Below are positions 9,189 to 17,152 of a stretch of DNA of 34,257 bases, piece by piece. The position numbers and the translations under genes are program-made. Origin of the DNA: Candidatus Trichofilum aggregatum (GTDB lineage Bacteria > Chloroflexota > Anaerolineae > Promineifilales > Promineifilaceae); the NCBI GenBank assembly GCA_016716885.1, contig JADJUV010000164.1, positions 1-34,257 on the forward strand. Reading direction: 5' to 3'. Numbering within the stretch: position 1 is the stretch's first letter; each line of letters opens with the position of its first letter. A model generated the notes under the pieces. It was not told the DNA's origin, made no database searches, and was given only the letters and a program-made list of their open reading frames with translations.

Positions 9189-9653
9189 TCAAATCATTTT
9201 CATCATGTTGTAGCCAGTGATTCGGAAGCCCATTTTTTCATAGAGGCGCAAAGCCCCGGGGTTGGCAAAAGCGACCCGCAGTTTGATTTGTTCTATGCCC
9301 ATTTTGGCCACTTGTGCCTGCAAGGCTAGCAACGAAGCCTGACCATAGCCGCGGCCGCGGTGTTCCGACATCACCATAAAGTCCAAAATGAAAATGGCCG
9401 TTCCCTGCTCCAACACCTTATACCAGAGATAACCCACCGTCTCCTGGTCGTCCCGTTCAATACACATCAGGAAATTATCCGGCGTGTTTACCGTTTGGGG
9501 CAGGTCCTCAGCCAATTCCTGCATCGCCCTGGCCCGGCTTTTTTCCAGCGTATGCCCAAAATTAGCCGCAATTTCCTCAGCATAGTCCACAATAAAATAG
9601 TCACGGTAAGCCGAAAACTCGGCTTCCCGCATCGGTCTGAGGGTAATAGTCAT
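9189..9653 (-). CDS. GNAT family N-acetyltransferase
   Basis: About 154 residues. GNAT enzymes move an acetyl group from acetyl-CoA to an amine. The acetyl-CoA-binding motif A is IFILDFMVMSEHRGRGYGQASLLALQAQ, with the R/Q-x-x-G-x-G/A signature as HRGRGYGQA. The C-terminal motif B is LRVAFANPGALRLYEKMGFRITGYNMMK. The start at 9653 (MTITLRPMREAEFSAYRDYF) matches the usual first strand of the fold. The longer frame from 9707 begins in spacer-like sequence. The substrate cannot be told. It stands alone. Confidence 0.85.
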   Translation of the reverse strand: MTITLRPMREAEFSAYRDYFIVDYAEEIAANFGHTLEKSRARAMQELAEDLPQTVNTPDNFLMCIERDDQETVGYLWYKVLEQGTAIFILDFMVMSEHRGRGYGQASLLALQAQVAKMGIEQIKLRVAFANPGALRLYEKMGFRITGYNMMKMI

Positions 9654-9940
9654 ATTTTTTACTCGACTTTGGCGAAAATTAGCCCGCCCTCTGTCAATCT
9701 CCAGCAATTCTCAATTTGAAGCGAGAGTAGAAGGCGGGCAACCCAGTTGGTCAAGCAGTTATACAGGTGCCTGCCTCACTCCCACAGGCGAGGCAGGTGG
9801 GAAGTCCATCGTCTCGTTATGCCCAAATTCTGGCCCACCTGCCCCGCCCCTACGACATATTCGCTCTAAAATGAGAATTGCTGGTCAATCTCTCAGTCTC
9901 CAGAAGTGCGACTAAAAAACGCCAAACTCCAGTTCTTTTA
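9654..9940. other. Spacer with a GC-rich hairpin
   Basis: No gene is visible. CCTGCCTC at 9770-9777 pairs with GAGGCAGG at 9790-9797 over a 12-base loop. It could end transcription of the acyltransferase gene, although no T run follows. An AGTCTC-type short repeat lies near 9890. Confidence 0.4.
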
Positions 9941-10531
9941 TTAGTTCTTGCGCACGACATCCGCATAAACAGCCTGCAATGTCGCCAAATCAGTAGACAA
10001 ATCCCCGGTGGGGGTAAATGGGGGAGTAAAACGTACCTCTTTACGCCCATAATCAAAAATGGCGGGCACAATCGGAACCTTCGCCCCCTGGGCAATATGA
10101 TAAAAACCGGTTTTCCACCCTTTCACTTTACTGCGTGTGCCCTCAGGGGTAATACACAGAATCAGCTCCTTGGCCTGCTCCAACCGGGAGACACTTGCCC
10201 CCACAACCCCATTGGCCGCCCGCCGATCAATGGCTACGCCACCTAACCAGGTGAAAAACCCTTTTAGCGGCCAGCGGAAAACGGTATGTTTAACCATCCA
10301 AGAAATACGAACCCCCAAAGCATAGGCCACCACCATCACCAACACCCAGTCCCAATTGGATGTATGGGGTGCCCCAATCACAATAAACTTAGGCAAGTTG
10401 GGCAACTCACCCCGGATGCTCCAACCTAACAATCCCAAAACGGCGACTGCCAGGCCACGCATAATAGTACCACCCCGGCGAGGAACATCTGTCCCGATGG
10501 CGGTTTGTACAACACCTTTTTGCTCACTCAT
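9941..10531 (-). CDS. PlsC-like 1-acylglycerol-3-phosphate acyltransferase family protein
   Basis: About 196 residues. Members acylate lysophospholipids or sugars at the membrane. The catalytic motif I is seen as PHTSNWDW (H-x4-D with His near residue 54). Motif III is PEGTRSK, which places the acyl-acceptor phosphate. Hydrophobic stretches RGLAVAVLGLLGWSI and WVLVMVVAYALGVRI suggest membrane association. The start at 10531 (MSEQKGVVQTAIG) is preceded by a purine-rich GGGAAAGACA. The frame open to 10696 is spacer. The gene follows the AsnB gene in the same direction after 165 bases, so it may modify the cluster product or be an unrelated lipid enzyme. It is the one cluster gene with no GCGGCCGC site. 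Confidence 0.8.
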   Translation of the reverse strand: MSEQKGVVQTAIGTDVPRRGGTIMRGLAVAVLGLLGWSIRGELPNLPKFIVIGAPHTSNWDWVLVMVVAYALGVRISWMVKHTVFRWPLKGFFTWLGGVAIDRRAANGVVGASVSRLEQAKELILCITPEGTRSKVKGWKTGFYHIAQGAKVPIVPAIFDYGRKEVRFTPPFTPTGDLSTDLATLQAVYADVVRKN

Positions 10532-10696
10532 TGTCTTTCCCTTTACATATTTTGGCTCAACCAATTTCCCAATATCCGGCCCGGATGCCATTTGGGGCAC
10601 AGCCAGATTAAGGCCGCACACGCCATGAGCAGTTGCCAGACCTGACACGATTTTAGCAGAATTGGCCCTTGTTGGTTGGCGGCGTATAACCAGCAA

Positions 10697-12625
10697 TTAA
10701 GCATCCATTAGGCCCATCTCCTGGTACCACAGTTGGGTGGTCAATACGCCAGTTAGCAGACGACTGTGATCCGCCTGCCCCAATTGATGGGCCAGGCGCA
10801 ATGTTTGTAGCGTAACCGGGTCAAAGAGGGCTGTTTGGGCCAGGGCCGTGGGATGTAAACATTCCTCAGCCCAGGCGGGTAGTTTTTCACGCCGCCACCA
10901 CAAGGCATGGGGCGTGGCTAACCCTTTTTTGACCCGTTGGGACACGGATGGGGGCAGTTTATCTTTCATGGCCTGGCGCAGAAGCAACTTGTTGCCCTGG
11001 CGACTCAGTTTGTATTCCGGGGGCTGGGTGGCACACCATTCCCAGAGAAGGTGATCCAAAAACGGCGGCCGCGCCTCTATGGAGTTCGCCATACTCATTC
11101 GATCGACCTCGTCGTTGATGAAGTCGGCCATGCGGGTTTGGGCTTCGAGGGCGAGGAATTGGTGGAGGAATTGGTGGAGTGATGAGTGCTGAGTGCTGAA
11201 GTGCTGAAGTGCTGACTGGCTGACCCGCTGACTGGCTGACCCGCTGACCCGCTGACTCGCTAAAAGCGCAGCCCGTTGGGCCGGAGTGGTGAGTTGGTGC
11301 CAGAGGAAGTAACGTTCAATTGGGTCTTGGGGGGCGTGGGTGAGGACACGACGCGCGGCCGCGCTCATTGCCCCTGGTAATTTGGCTAATAAACGGCGCA
11401 CTGGGGCAGGCAACCCCAACAGCGGCCGCATCCGCCGGTCGCCGTCAAACCAATGGTAGCCACCTAGCAGCTCATCCGCCCCTTCACCGGTGAGGATCAC
11501 CTTGAACCCGGCTTCGCGGCAGGCTTTGTAAAGCAGATAAATGGGAATGCTGGTAGCCGAGGTTTGTGGGCTTTCCATGTGGCGAATCACAGCAGGCAAG
11601 TAGTCAAAAGCACTATCGTCAAATAAGAGTTCGTGGTGCTGACTGCCGATGTGCCGGGCAAATTCACGGGCCTGAGCCGACTCGTCATGCGTCGCGGCCG
11701 CGAACCCCATGGTAAAGGTGTGAATCGGCCCACCACTGATTTCGGTTAGCAACAGGGCCAGGGCACTGGAATCAATCCCCCCACTGAGCAACGATCCCAC
11801 CGGCACATCACTGAGCCGCCAGGCGGTGACGGCCTCACGCAGGTGCTGGTGGAATTGGGCGGCGGCTTCGGGAAACGTGGCCGCTGGCGATTGGCGGCTG
11901 GCGGATGGCGTGGTTTCGCGAGCGGCTAACGGCCAGCGGCCCGCGGCATTCTGTTCACTAAACACCAATTGCCAGTACCGCTTCACCATGATCTGCCCCT
12001 TTTCGGCGATGAGCAGGTGGGCGGCGGGGAGTTTGTGGATATGGGCAAAGGCCGTGAGGGGGGTAGGAATGTAGCCGGTGGTGAAGAGGTGGGTCAGGCT
12101 TTCGTGGTTGACCTGGCGGGTGAGGCCGGGTAGTAAGGTAAATAACGGGCGAATTTCTGAGGCAAAAGCCACGCGGCCGCGATCCTCGGCATAATACAAC
12201 GGTTTAATGGCTAACCGGTCCCGCGCCAGAAGCAAACGCTCGCGCCGGACATCCCACAAAGCAAAAGCAAACATCCCCCGCAGGCGGGTGACTACCTCGT
12301 CGCCCCATTCTTCATAACCGTGAACAATCGTCTCCGTGTCGGTATGGGTGCGAAACCGATGACCGCAACGTTCCAACTCAGCCCGCAATTCCGGCGCGTT
12401 AAACACCTCGCCGTTATAGGTAATCCAGACTGTGCCGTCTTCATTGCTGAGCGGTTGATGGCCCCCCGCCAGGTCAATAATGCTCAACCGCCGCGCCCCT
12501 AACCCAATCCCTGCCCCCACATAAATCCCCGCATCATCAGGGCCACGATGCTGAATCATATCAGTGGCTCGCTCAATCATAGAGCGATCCACCTCTGGAG
12601 CCATTAATCCAACAATGCCACACAT
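10697..12625 (-). CDS. asnB: AsnB-type glutamine-dependent amidotransferase (candidate lasso-type cyclase partner)
   Basis: 642 residues. The N-terminal class II glutaminase domain starts MCGIVGLM, with the catalytic Cys2, and has RRLSIIDL and YNGEVFN. The synthetase domain follows, with the ATP-pyrophosphatase loop SGGIDSSALALLL near residue 278. In lasso-peptide clusters an AsnB homologue closes the macrolactam; here it sits beside PqqD-like and B2 genes. The intact Cys2 suggests true glutamine use. Two low-complexity inserts interrupt the protein: about residues 223-252 (PLAARETTPSASRQSPAAT) and 452-488 (SQRVSGSASQRVSQSAL). Both are encoded by degenerate tandem repeats of the spacer type. 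Ordinary asparagine synthetase or polysaccharide amidation is the main alternative. Confidence 0.85.
   Translation of the reverse strand: MCGIVGLMAPEVDRSMIERATDMIQHRGPDDAGIYVGAGIGLGARRLSIIDLAGGHQPLSNEDGTVWITYNGEVFNAPELRAELERCGHRFRTHTDTETIVHGYEEWGDEVVTRLRGMFAFALWDVRRERLLLARDRLAIKPLYYAEDRGRVAFASEIRPLFTLLPGLTRQVNHESLTHLFTTGYIPTPLTAFAHIHKLPAAHLLIAEKGQIMVKRYWQLVFSEQNAAGRWPLAARETTPSASRQSPAATFPEAAAQFHQHLREAVTAWRLSDVPVGSLLSGGIDSSALALLLTEISGGPIHTFTMGFAAATHDESAQAREFARHIGSQHHELLFDDSAFDYLPAVIRHMESPQTSATSIPIYLLYKACREAGFKVILTGEGADELLGGYHWFDGDRRMRPLLGLPAPVRRLLAKLPGAMSAAARRVLTHAPQDPIERYFLWHQLTTPAQRAALLASQRVSGSASQRVSQSALQHFSTQHSSLHQFLHQFLALEAQTRMADFINDEVDRMSMANSIEARPPFLDHLLWEWCATQPPEYKLSRQGNKLLLRQAMKDKLPPSVSQRVKKGLATPHALWWRREKLPAWAEECLHPTALAQTALFDPVTLQTLRLAHQLGQADHSRLLTGVLTTQLWYQEMGLMDA
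11165..11262. repeat. Degenerate tandem repeat inside the AsnB gene
   Basis: Runs of GAGTGCTGA and GCTGACTGGCTGACCC units. The reading frame is kept, adding a Ser/Gln-rich segment to the protein. The unit is the reverse complement of the CTCAGCACT units in the spacer upstream of the gene (about 12640-12695). Confidence 0.7.
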
Positions 12626-12634
12626 GTGTTTAGC

Positions 12635-12697
12635 CCTCAGCAGTCAGCAACTCAGCACTCAGCAGTCAGCACTCAGTACTCAGCTCTCAGCACTATC
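12635..12697. repeat. Short degenerate tandem repeat (CTCAGCACT family)
   Basis: Repeated, imperfect units such as CTCAGCAGTCAG and CACTCAGTACTCAG lie between the B2 and AsnB genes. The last of them encode the C-terminal tail of the B2 protein (PPEDSAES). Confidence 0.7.
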
Positions 12698-13159
12698 TTC
12701 TGGCGGCCAGGTATACATCACGGTAAAGCCTTGCCAGTTTTCGTCGGCTTCGTGGTAGGGGTGGCCGTGGTGGGTGAGCCAGGCGTGGCCGGTGAGGCCG
12801 CGTTTTTCTGGCTGACCCAGCAATTTGGCCCCAAAGCGCACCACGACCGGCACACCCCGCGGCCGCAAATAGTGATAGCGCACCAAGGAACGACGCAGGC
12901 ACAACCCCAGCGGCGAATGGCGTTCCAGCAAGGCGGCCAGGTCGGCCAGGTCACGGAGATGGGTTTCAGGCAGGTCAGGCGCGGCCGCGTCCGGTTGATC
13001 TATCTGTTGCATAGCCTGCGGCAGGGATTGTTGCAGGATGGTTGGGATGCGGCCGCAAAACGTCCGCATCTCCTTCAGCCTGCGCCGATACTCCACCCGC
13101 AGTATTAGCCAGGGCAACCAACGGATGAACAACCAGAGATGTTGTAGACGAGAGAACAT
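12680..13159 (-). CDS. Lasso-type B2 protein: transglutaminase-like leader peptidase
   Basis: About 159 residues. B2 (McjB C-domain) proteins cut the leader from a RiPP precursor. The family pattern is plain: a hydrophobic N-terminal region, LRDLADLAALLERHSPLG, then catalytic Cys87 in GLCLRRSLVRYHYLRPRGVPVVVRFG. The active-site His125 follows in GLTGHAWL, and an acidic residue in the EADENW segment. I chose the ATG at 13159 (MFSRLQHLWLFIRWLPW). The frame from 13204 would start inside a perfect hairpin and add only repeat-encoded residues. It lies between the AsnB gene and the PqqD-like gene in the same direction, the usual C, B2, B1 grouping of lasso systems. Confidence 0.85.
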   Translation of the reverse strand: MFSRLQHLWLFIRWLPWLILRVEYRRRLKEMRTFCGRIPTILQQSLPQAMQQIDQPDAAAPDLPETHLRDLADLAALLERHSPLGLCLRRSLVRYHYLRPRGVPVVVRFGAKLLGQPEKRGLTGHAWLTHHGHPYHEADENWQGFTVMYTWPPEDSAES

Positions 13160-13169
13160 GGGGATCAGG

Positions 13170-13205
13170 CGTGGTGCGTGGTGCCAATACGCACCACGCA
13201 CCACG
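13170..13205. repeat. Perfect 15-bp hairpin between the PqqD-like and B2 genes
   Basis: CGTGGTGCGTGGTGC at 13170-13184 pairs with its full complement at 13191-13205 over the loop CAATAC. The same GTGGTGC unit is repeated in tandem at 24854-24880 inside a glycosyltransferase gene. It could weaken transcription between the two genes or simply be a repeat. Confidence 0.75.
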
Positions 13206-13215
13206 TACCACCTTT

Positions 13216-13491
13216 TTATCGAACCTCAACCAACAAATCTTCACCCGCCATCTTCTCCGCCAACTCCAGCAGATCCGCCAACACCATCGGCACATCTACA
13301 TTGTACTTATTGGCGACCGTGGTGGCATGGTCGTGGATAGTTTGTTCACCGTCCAGCATCTGCCAGAACTCCGTACCAATGGCATTGAGCGAAAAATAGG
13401 CACCGGTATCCAGGTGAATCAAAATAGCTTCACCGGCTACAACCTCATAGGTGGCTTTAGGGGAACGGCTGAGAATGGTTTCAGGGGTCAA
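13216..13491 (-). CDS. PqqD-like RiPP recognition element (lasso B1 type)
   Basis: 91 residues with the winged-helix PqqD fold pattern. Strand residues VAGEAILIHLDTGAYFSLNAIGTEFWQMLDG are followed by the helical TIHDHATTVANKYNVDVPMVLADLLELAEKM. PqqD-like proteins bind the leader of a precursor peptide and hand it to the protease and modifying enzymes. The LDTGAYFSLNAIGTEFW motif is strongly conserved in the family. It heads the minus-strand row PqqD-like, B2, AsnB, and the HPr-kinase-like gene diverges 176 bases upstream. The expected ligand is the 21-residue peptide encoded near 21.6 kb. Confidence 0.9.
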   Translation of the reverse strand: MTPETILSRSPKATYEVVAGEAILIHLDTGAYFSLNAIGTEFWQMLDGEQTIHDHATTVANKYNVDVPMVLADLLELAEKMAGEDLLVEVR

Positions 13492-13524
13492 GTGATGCTC
13501 CTTTTATGGGTGAACAGAGGGGTA

Positions 13525-13615
13525 GAGGGGCAAAGTGGCAATGTGGCAATGTGGCAAAGTAAAAGTCGCCTTGTGCAACTCTGCAACTCTGCAACCCTGC
13601 AACTCTGCACTCCCT
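13525..13615. repeat. Short tandem repeats in the divergent spacer
   Basis: Two units are seen, GGCAATGT repeated and then GCAACTCT repeated. They fill most of the spacer between the PqqD-like gene and the HPr-kinase-like gene. Confidence 0.7.
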
Positions 13616-13653
13616 AATAAAGCCCGTTCATGTTATCTGTTCTCATACTCCGG

Positions 13654-13659
13654 TACAAT
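13654..13659 (+). promoter_or_regulatory. Candidate -10 box for a leaderless HPr-kinase-like transcript
   Basis: TACAAT ends eight bases before the ATG at 13668. No ribosome-binding site precedes the ATG. This spacing would put the transcript start at or next to the start codon. I see no good -35 box, so confidence is low. Confidence 0.35.
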
Positions 13660-13667
13660 TAAGTATT

Positions 13668-14607
13668 ATGAAATGGTACTTACACGACTTGATTATCGAA
13701 GGGCTGTCGAATGATGCAACAGTCCTGTCAAACTGGCAAACCTCATTTGGCGGTCTGCCCCAACCGACCGCGGCCGCGTCGTCTCTCATCGTTGAGTTAA
13801 ATGTGGTCGAGGGCGTACCCGCCCCACCCCCAGGCGAACCACAGTTCCGCCAGGGTGATGTTTTGCACTATTTTGTCGCCGGGGAGCAAGTGACAGCCCA
13901 TTTTCCCCGCTTTGGGCAGTTGCAACTCGATTTGACCACAGGTGACGACCCGCGGCCGCATCGTGCAAGCGGCCATTGATACCTACGGCGTTCTGGAAGA
14001 CCTCATCGCCATTGGCCTGTCCCCCCACTTACGGCGGCGAGGCTACTTTTTGATCCATGCTTTTGCGGCCGCGTACCAGGGGCAAGGCGTGCTCATCGTG
14101 GGCGGCATCGGCGCGGGCAAAACCACCACTGGCATGTCCTTACTCAACGCGGGCTGGCAACTCCTCTCTAATGATTCACCCATTCTCACCGCTGAGGGGC
14201 AGATATTACGTTATCCCGGCGTGTTAGCCGCCTACCCGCAAACCTTCGCCCGCTTCGCCCCCACCGCCCATCTGGCCCAGACCCCCATCAGCAAAACCGG
14301 GCGCCCAAAAATAACCTTGCCCGCCGAAGCAGTTTGGCCGGATGTCTGGCGGGATTCGGCTCCCGTCAACCTGATCTTATTCCCTCAAATCGAGAATCGC
14401 CCCGCCCACCAGTTAGAACGACTGCCCGCGGCCGCGGCCCTGGCCCGCCTGTTACCCCACGCCGTCGAGCAATGGGATCGCCCCCTCATACCCCGCCACC
14501 TGTCCCTACTCCGTGCCCTCGTCGAGCAAGCCCCCGCTTATGTGCTCCACCTCTCCCCCGACGTGCTAACCATTCCCCCACTCCTGGAAACAACCCTCAC
14601 CCCCTGA
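13668..14607 (+). pseudogene. HPr-kinase-like protein of a lasso-type cluster, one frameshift
   Basis: Two plus-strand frames, 13668-13979 and 13942-14607, together make one protein of about 312 residues. The first ends ...FGQLQLDLTTG; the second resumes GRIVQAAIDTYGVLEDLIAIGLSPHLRRRGYFLIHAFAA. The nucleotide-binding loop is GGIGAGKTTTGMSLLNAGW, followed by LLSNDSPIL, which takes the place of the HprK acidic motif. Homologues in lasso clusters phosphorylate a Ser of the peptide; the peptide here ends SSH. The shift lies between 13936 and about 13960, beside a GCGGCCGC site, and may be real or a sequence error. If real, the C-terminal kinase half could still be made from the GTG at 13942. Only this cluster gene and the terminal large gene are on the plus strand in the right half. 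Confidence 0.75.
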
Positions 14608-14695
14608 GTTCCTACGAGTTCCCAGAGTTCCTAGAGTTCCCCCCGTTCCTACGAGTTCCCCTGAGTTCCTACAAGTTCCCCTCCCCCTCCCCAAC
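14605..14695. repeat. GAGTTCC-type degenerate tandem repeat
   Basis: Units such as GAGTTCCTACGAGTTCCC repeat across the convergent junction of the HPr-kinase-like gene and the EEP-family gene, and encode the last residues of the latter. The same unit is found at 23130-23176. Confidence 0.7.
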
Positions 14696-15440
14696 CAAAC
14701 TCCGCCAGCACCGGGTAATGATCCGAGGCGAGGTGAACGCCTTCAACGTCATCCACCACGCGGCAAGATTGGAGCGCGGCCGCGAACACCTTGTCGGCCA
14801 AAATGTAATCATACCGGGTGGTGCGGAGTCCCGTATGCCAGGTAAATCCATCTTCACGGGGATGTAACTGGCGGAAACAATCGGTATAACCGGCCCGGCA
14901 CAGACGAGGAATCGCCAACCGAAATACGATAAACAGTTGCCACGCCATCACCCGGCGCATCCGGGCCGGATTAAGGTGTTGCAGTACCCGGTCACCTGAG
15001 CCAATGGCGTTCAGATCACCCAGGATGAGGTGAGGGCCTGGCTCTTCCTGGCGAATCAGCCGGAGCAGTGCCCCCACGGCTCGCCAGCGATGCAGTTCAA
15101 AGGGTAGCAACAGATAAGGCAAAAAGTGGATGGTGAAAACGGTAAATGACCCACCCGGCGCGTCAATCTTAGCCTGCAACACCGCCTGAGTGAGCGGCGA
15201 CCGATTGTAAATGTGCCAGTCACCAATGGGATAGCGTGACAACAAGGCGATGTGCCGGTCGCCGCTTCCCCGTGCCCAGAGGTGATGCACCTGTAACCGC
15301 TCGGCTAGTGTTGTCACCACTCCTTCATCGTCCGCTTCGGTCAGCCCCACCACATCGGCATTGGCCTGTTGCAGGACCGTGGTGATAGCCTCAAGTTGTT
15401 TGCGGCCGCCGAATTCCAGGTTGTAGGTGAGAACACGCAT
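14649..15440 (-). CDS. Endonuclease/exonuclease/phosphatase (EEP) family hydrolase
   Basis: About 263 residues. EEP enzymes are metal-dependent phosphodiesterases acting on DNA, phospholipids or phosphoinositides. The motifs are in order: RVLTYNLEFGG, GLTEADDEG (metal Glu), FTIHFLP, LILGDLNAIGSGD (catalytic Asp and Asn), TRYDYILA and HLASDHYPVLAEF (catalytic Asp-His). A hydrophobic piece VMAWQLFIVFRLAI may touch a membrane. The start ATG at 15440 overlaps the TGA of the radical SAM gene (TGATG), so the two are translationally coupled. The substrate is unknown. In this setting a lipid or a phosphorylated peptide intermediate is possible. Confidence 0.85.
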   Translation of the reverse strand: MRVLTYNLEFGGRKQLEAITTVLQQANADVVGLTEADDEGVVTTLAERLQVHHLWARGSGDRHIALLSRYPIGDWHIYNRSPLTQAVLQAKIDAPGGSFTVFTIHFLPYLLLPFELHRWRAVGALLRLIRQEEPGPHLILGDLNAIGSGDRVLQHLNPARMRRVMAWQLFIVFRLAIPRLCRAGYTDCFRQLHPREDGFTWHTGLRTTRYDYILADKVFAAALQSCRVVDDVEGVHLASDHYPVLAEFGWGGGGELVGTQGNS

Positions 15441-17014
15441 CACGCGCCCAACCCCAACATATCCGCCCCTTCCGAAACCGTGCCTTTATGTGTGACGGGG
15501 TTAAACGAAACCATTTTGCGGGTCATCCAGGCCATCAACGGCTTGAGCGGTGAGTGGATGAGCCGTTTTTTGAGCCAGCCTTCCCAATAGTGACGGAAAT
15601 AACGATTTTGCCAGCGCCAGCGCAAAAGCCGGTAATAGGGAGACAAGAGCCAATGCCCCTGTGAACGCCCCACGAACAAGATGTCGTTAATGTCACACAT
15701 CACCTGAGCTTCGGCATCGTTAATCCAGGGAGTGTTGCCCCGGTTCAGGTCAAGCGCTGTCCAGCCCTCTTGGTTTTCCGGGGGCACATAGCCCGCTTCT
15801 AAGGCTTTGGGCCAGAGGGGTGTGCCGGGATAAGGCATGTAGACACAAACGGAACAGCGCACATTTTCGCTCATATCGCACAGTTCGGTGATCAAATCCA
15901 GGGTAATTTTGGCGTCGTCAGGTGTTTCGCCGGGCAGACCAATGATGAAGGACGCGTTGATTTCCACATGCGGTGCGCCCTCAACCAGGTTACGAATGCC
16001 CCAGGCGATTTGCCAGGCATCCTGATCCTTGTTCATGGCATCCAGCACCGTTTGTGAACCAGACTCCGCGCCGATGTTGACCCATTGACAGCCCGTTTTT
16101 TTCATCCAGGCGACAAACTCCGGTTTGAGGAGTTGCACCCGCACCTGACCACTCCAGGGCATGTTTACCTTCTCGACCAGACGTTGCATCGGTTTAATCC
16201 GGCCAAAGAGATAATCATCGGCGTAATCTATGGCGTCAATGCGGTGATGGTCTTTCAGCCACTGGATTTGCTCCAGAATGTATTCATCGGAATGTTGCCG
16301 CCAGGTCCGTTTCATGACCACTTCGTTGTAACAAAAACCACAACGGAAGGGGCAACCCCGCGAAATGTAGACAGGGATGGCCCGCTGGTACGGCCCACTG
16401 GGAATCAGATAGGCTTCAACATCATCGAGCAAATCCCAGCGGGGGTGGAATCGGTCTAAATCCTGGATGAAGGGGCGCTCACGGGTAAACCAGGGAGAGC
16501 CATCGTCTTGTTTGAAGGCCAGACCAGCCACGTTAGACCAGTTCTGGGGCACGCGGCCGCTAAGCATCAGAGCAAATTCTTGCGCCGTCTCTTCGCCCTC
16601 ATTAACGATGACAAAATCTACATACTCTTCCTTGAGCACTTCGTTGGGCATGATAGTGGCATGAACGCCGCCCCAAACCACGGGAATGCCCAGGGCGTGA
16701 ACCCGTTTGGATGCTTCGATGGTGGGCAGAAGCTGTGGCCCAGTGATGGTACTGAAGCCAACAAACAGCGGCCGCGTCACCCGTACCTGCTCTACAAAAT
16801 CTTCCAAAATATCTTCCGTGTCATGAAACAGGCGGCTCTTAAACCCCACCTTCTCCAGGGCGTCGGCCACGTACATGATGCCAAACGGGGGGTACATGTC
16901 CCGGTGGTTACGGAAGTTAATCAGGAAAACAGTGTCGGTGCTATCCGATTTGATCTGCGGTAAATCCTGCGGCCGCACCGCTACATCTGTCAGGTTAATC
17001 ATACCGTTTGTCAT
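15440..17014 (-). CDS. B12-binding-domain radical SAM protein (BchE/P-methylase-like)
   Basis: 524 residues. The N-terminal Rossmann-like cobalamin-type domain has NHRDMYPPFGIMYVADAL and VVWGGVHATIMP. The DxHxxG cobalamin motif is not evident, so B12 may not be bound in the usual way. The radical SAM core carries CPFRCGFC (Cys 221, 225, 228), then GQVRVQLLKPEFV, GAESGSQTVLDAMNKD and SFIIGLPGETPDD. Such enzymes methylate or rearrange unactivated carbons. I chose ATG 17014 because GGGGTGAGG lies just upstream of it. The 17032 start would place this site inside the gene. It is coupled to the EEP-family gene and lies in the RiPP-like cluster, so a peptide or lipid target is possible. Confidence 0.85.
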   Translation of the reverse strand: MTNGMINLTDVAVRPQDLPQIKSDSTDTVFLINFRNHRDMYPPFGIMYVADALEKVGFKSRLFHDTEDILEDFVEQVRVTRPLFVGFSTITGPQLLPTIEASKRVHALGIPVVWGGVHATIMPNEVLKEEYVDFVIVNEGEETAQEFALMLSGRVPQNWSNVAGLAFKQDDGSPWFTRERPFIQDLDRFHPRWDLLDDVEAYLIPSGPYQRAIPVYISRGCPFRCGFCYNEVVMKRTWRQHSDEYILEQIQWLKDHHRIDAIDYADDYLFGRIKPMQRLVEKVNMPWSGQVRVQLLKPEFVAWMKKTGCQWVNIGAESGSQTVLDAMNKDQDAWQIAWGIRNLVEGAPHVEINASFIIGLPGETPDDAKITLDLITELCDMSENVRCSVCVYMPYPGTPLWPKALEAGYVPPENQEGWTALDLNRGNTPWINDAEAQVMCDINDILFVGRSQGHWLLSPYYRLLRWRWQNRYFRHYWEGWLKKRLIHSPLKPLMAWMTRKMVSFNPVTHKGTVSEGADMLGLGA

Positions 17015-17039
17015 AATCCTCACCCCTTTCAATACATAA

Positions 17040-17152
17040 AAGGAAAATAATTAATTGGTGAATTTGTGAATTGTTGAATGATTAACGAGGGGAAATGTCT
17101 ACCACTTCATTAACAATTCACCAATTCAACAGTTCAACAATTAATTATTCAA
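17040..17152. repeat. ATTCACCAATTCA-type inverted repeat spacer
   Basis: An AT-rich stretch between the FGE-like gene and the radical SAM gene. GGTGAATTTGTGAATTGTTGAA on one side is matched imperfectly by ATTCACCAATTCAACAGTTCAA on the other. A related arrangement occupies about 20100-20245. Confidence 0.6.

Noticed and set aside
10697..12625. Plain housekeeping asparagine synthetase only
   Set aside because: The sequence cannot exclude it, but the position directly after PqqD-like and B2 genes makes a RiPP or glycan role more likely, so I kept both readings in the entry.
12635..14695. Clusters of short direct repeats as a possible CRISPR array
   Set aside because: Units are 7-12 bases, imperfect and adjacent, without unique spacers of constant length. 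No cas gene is near.
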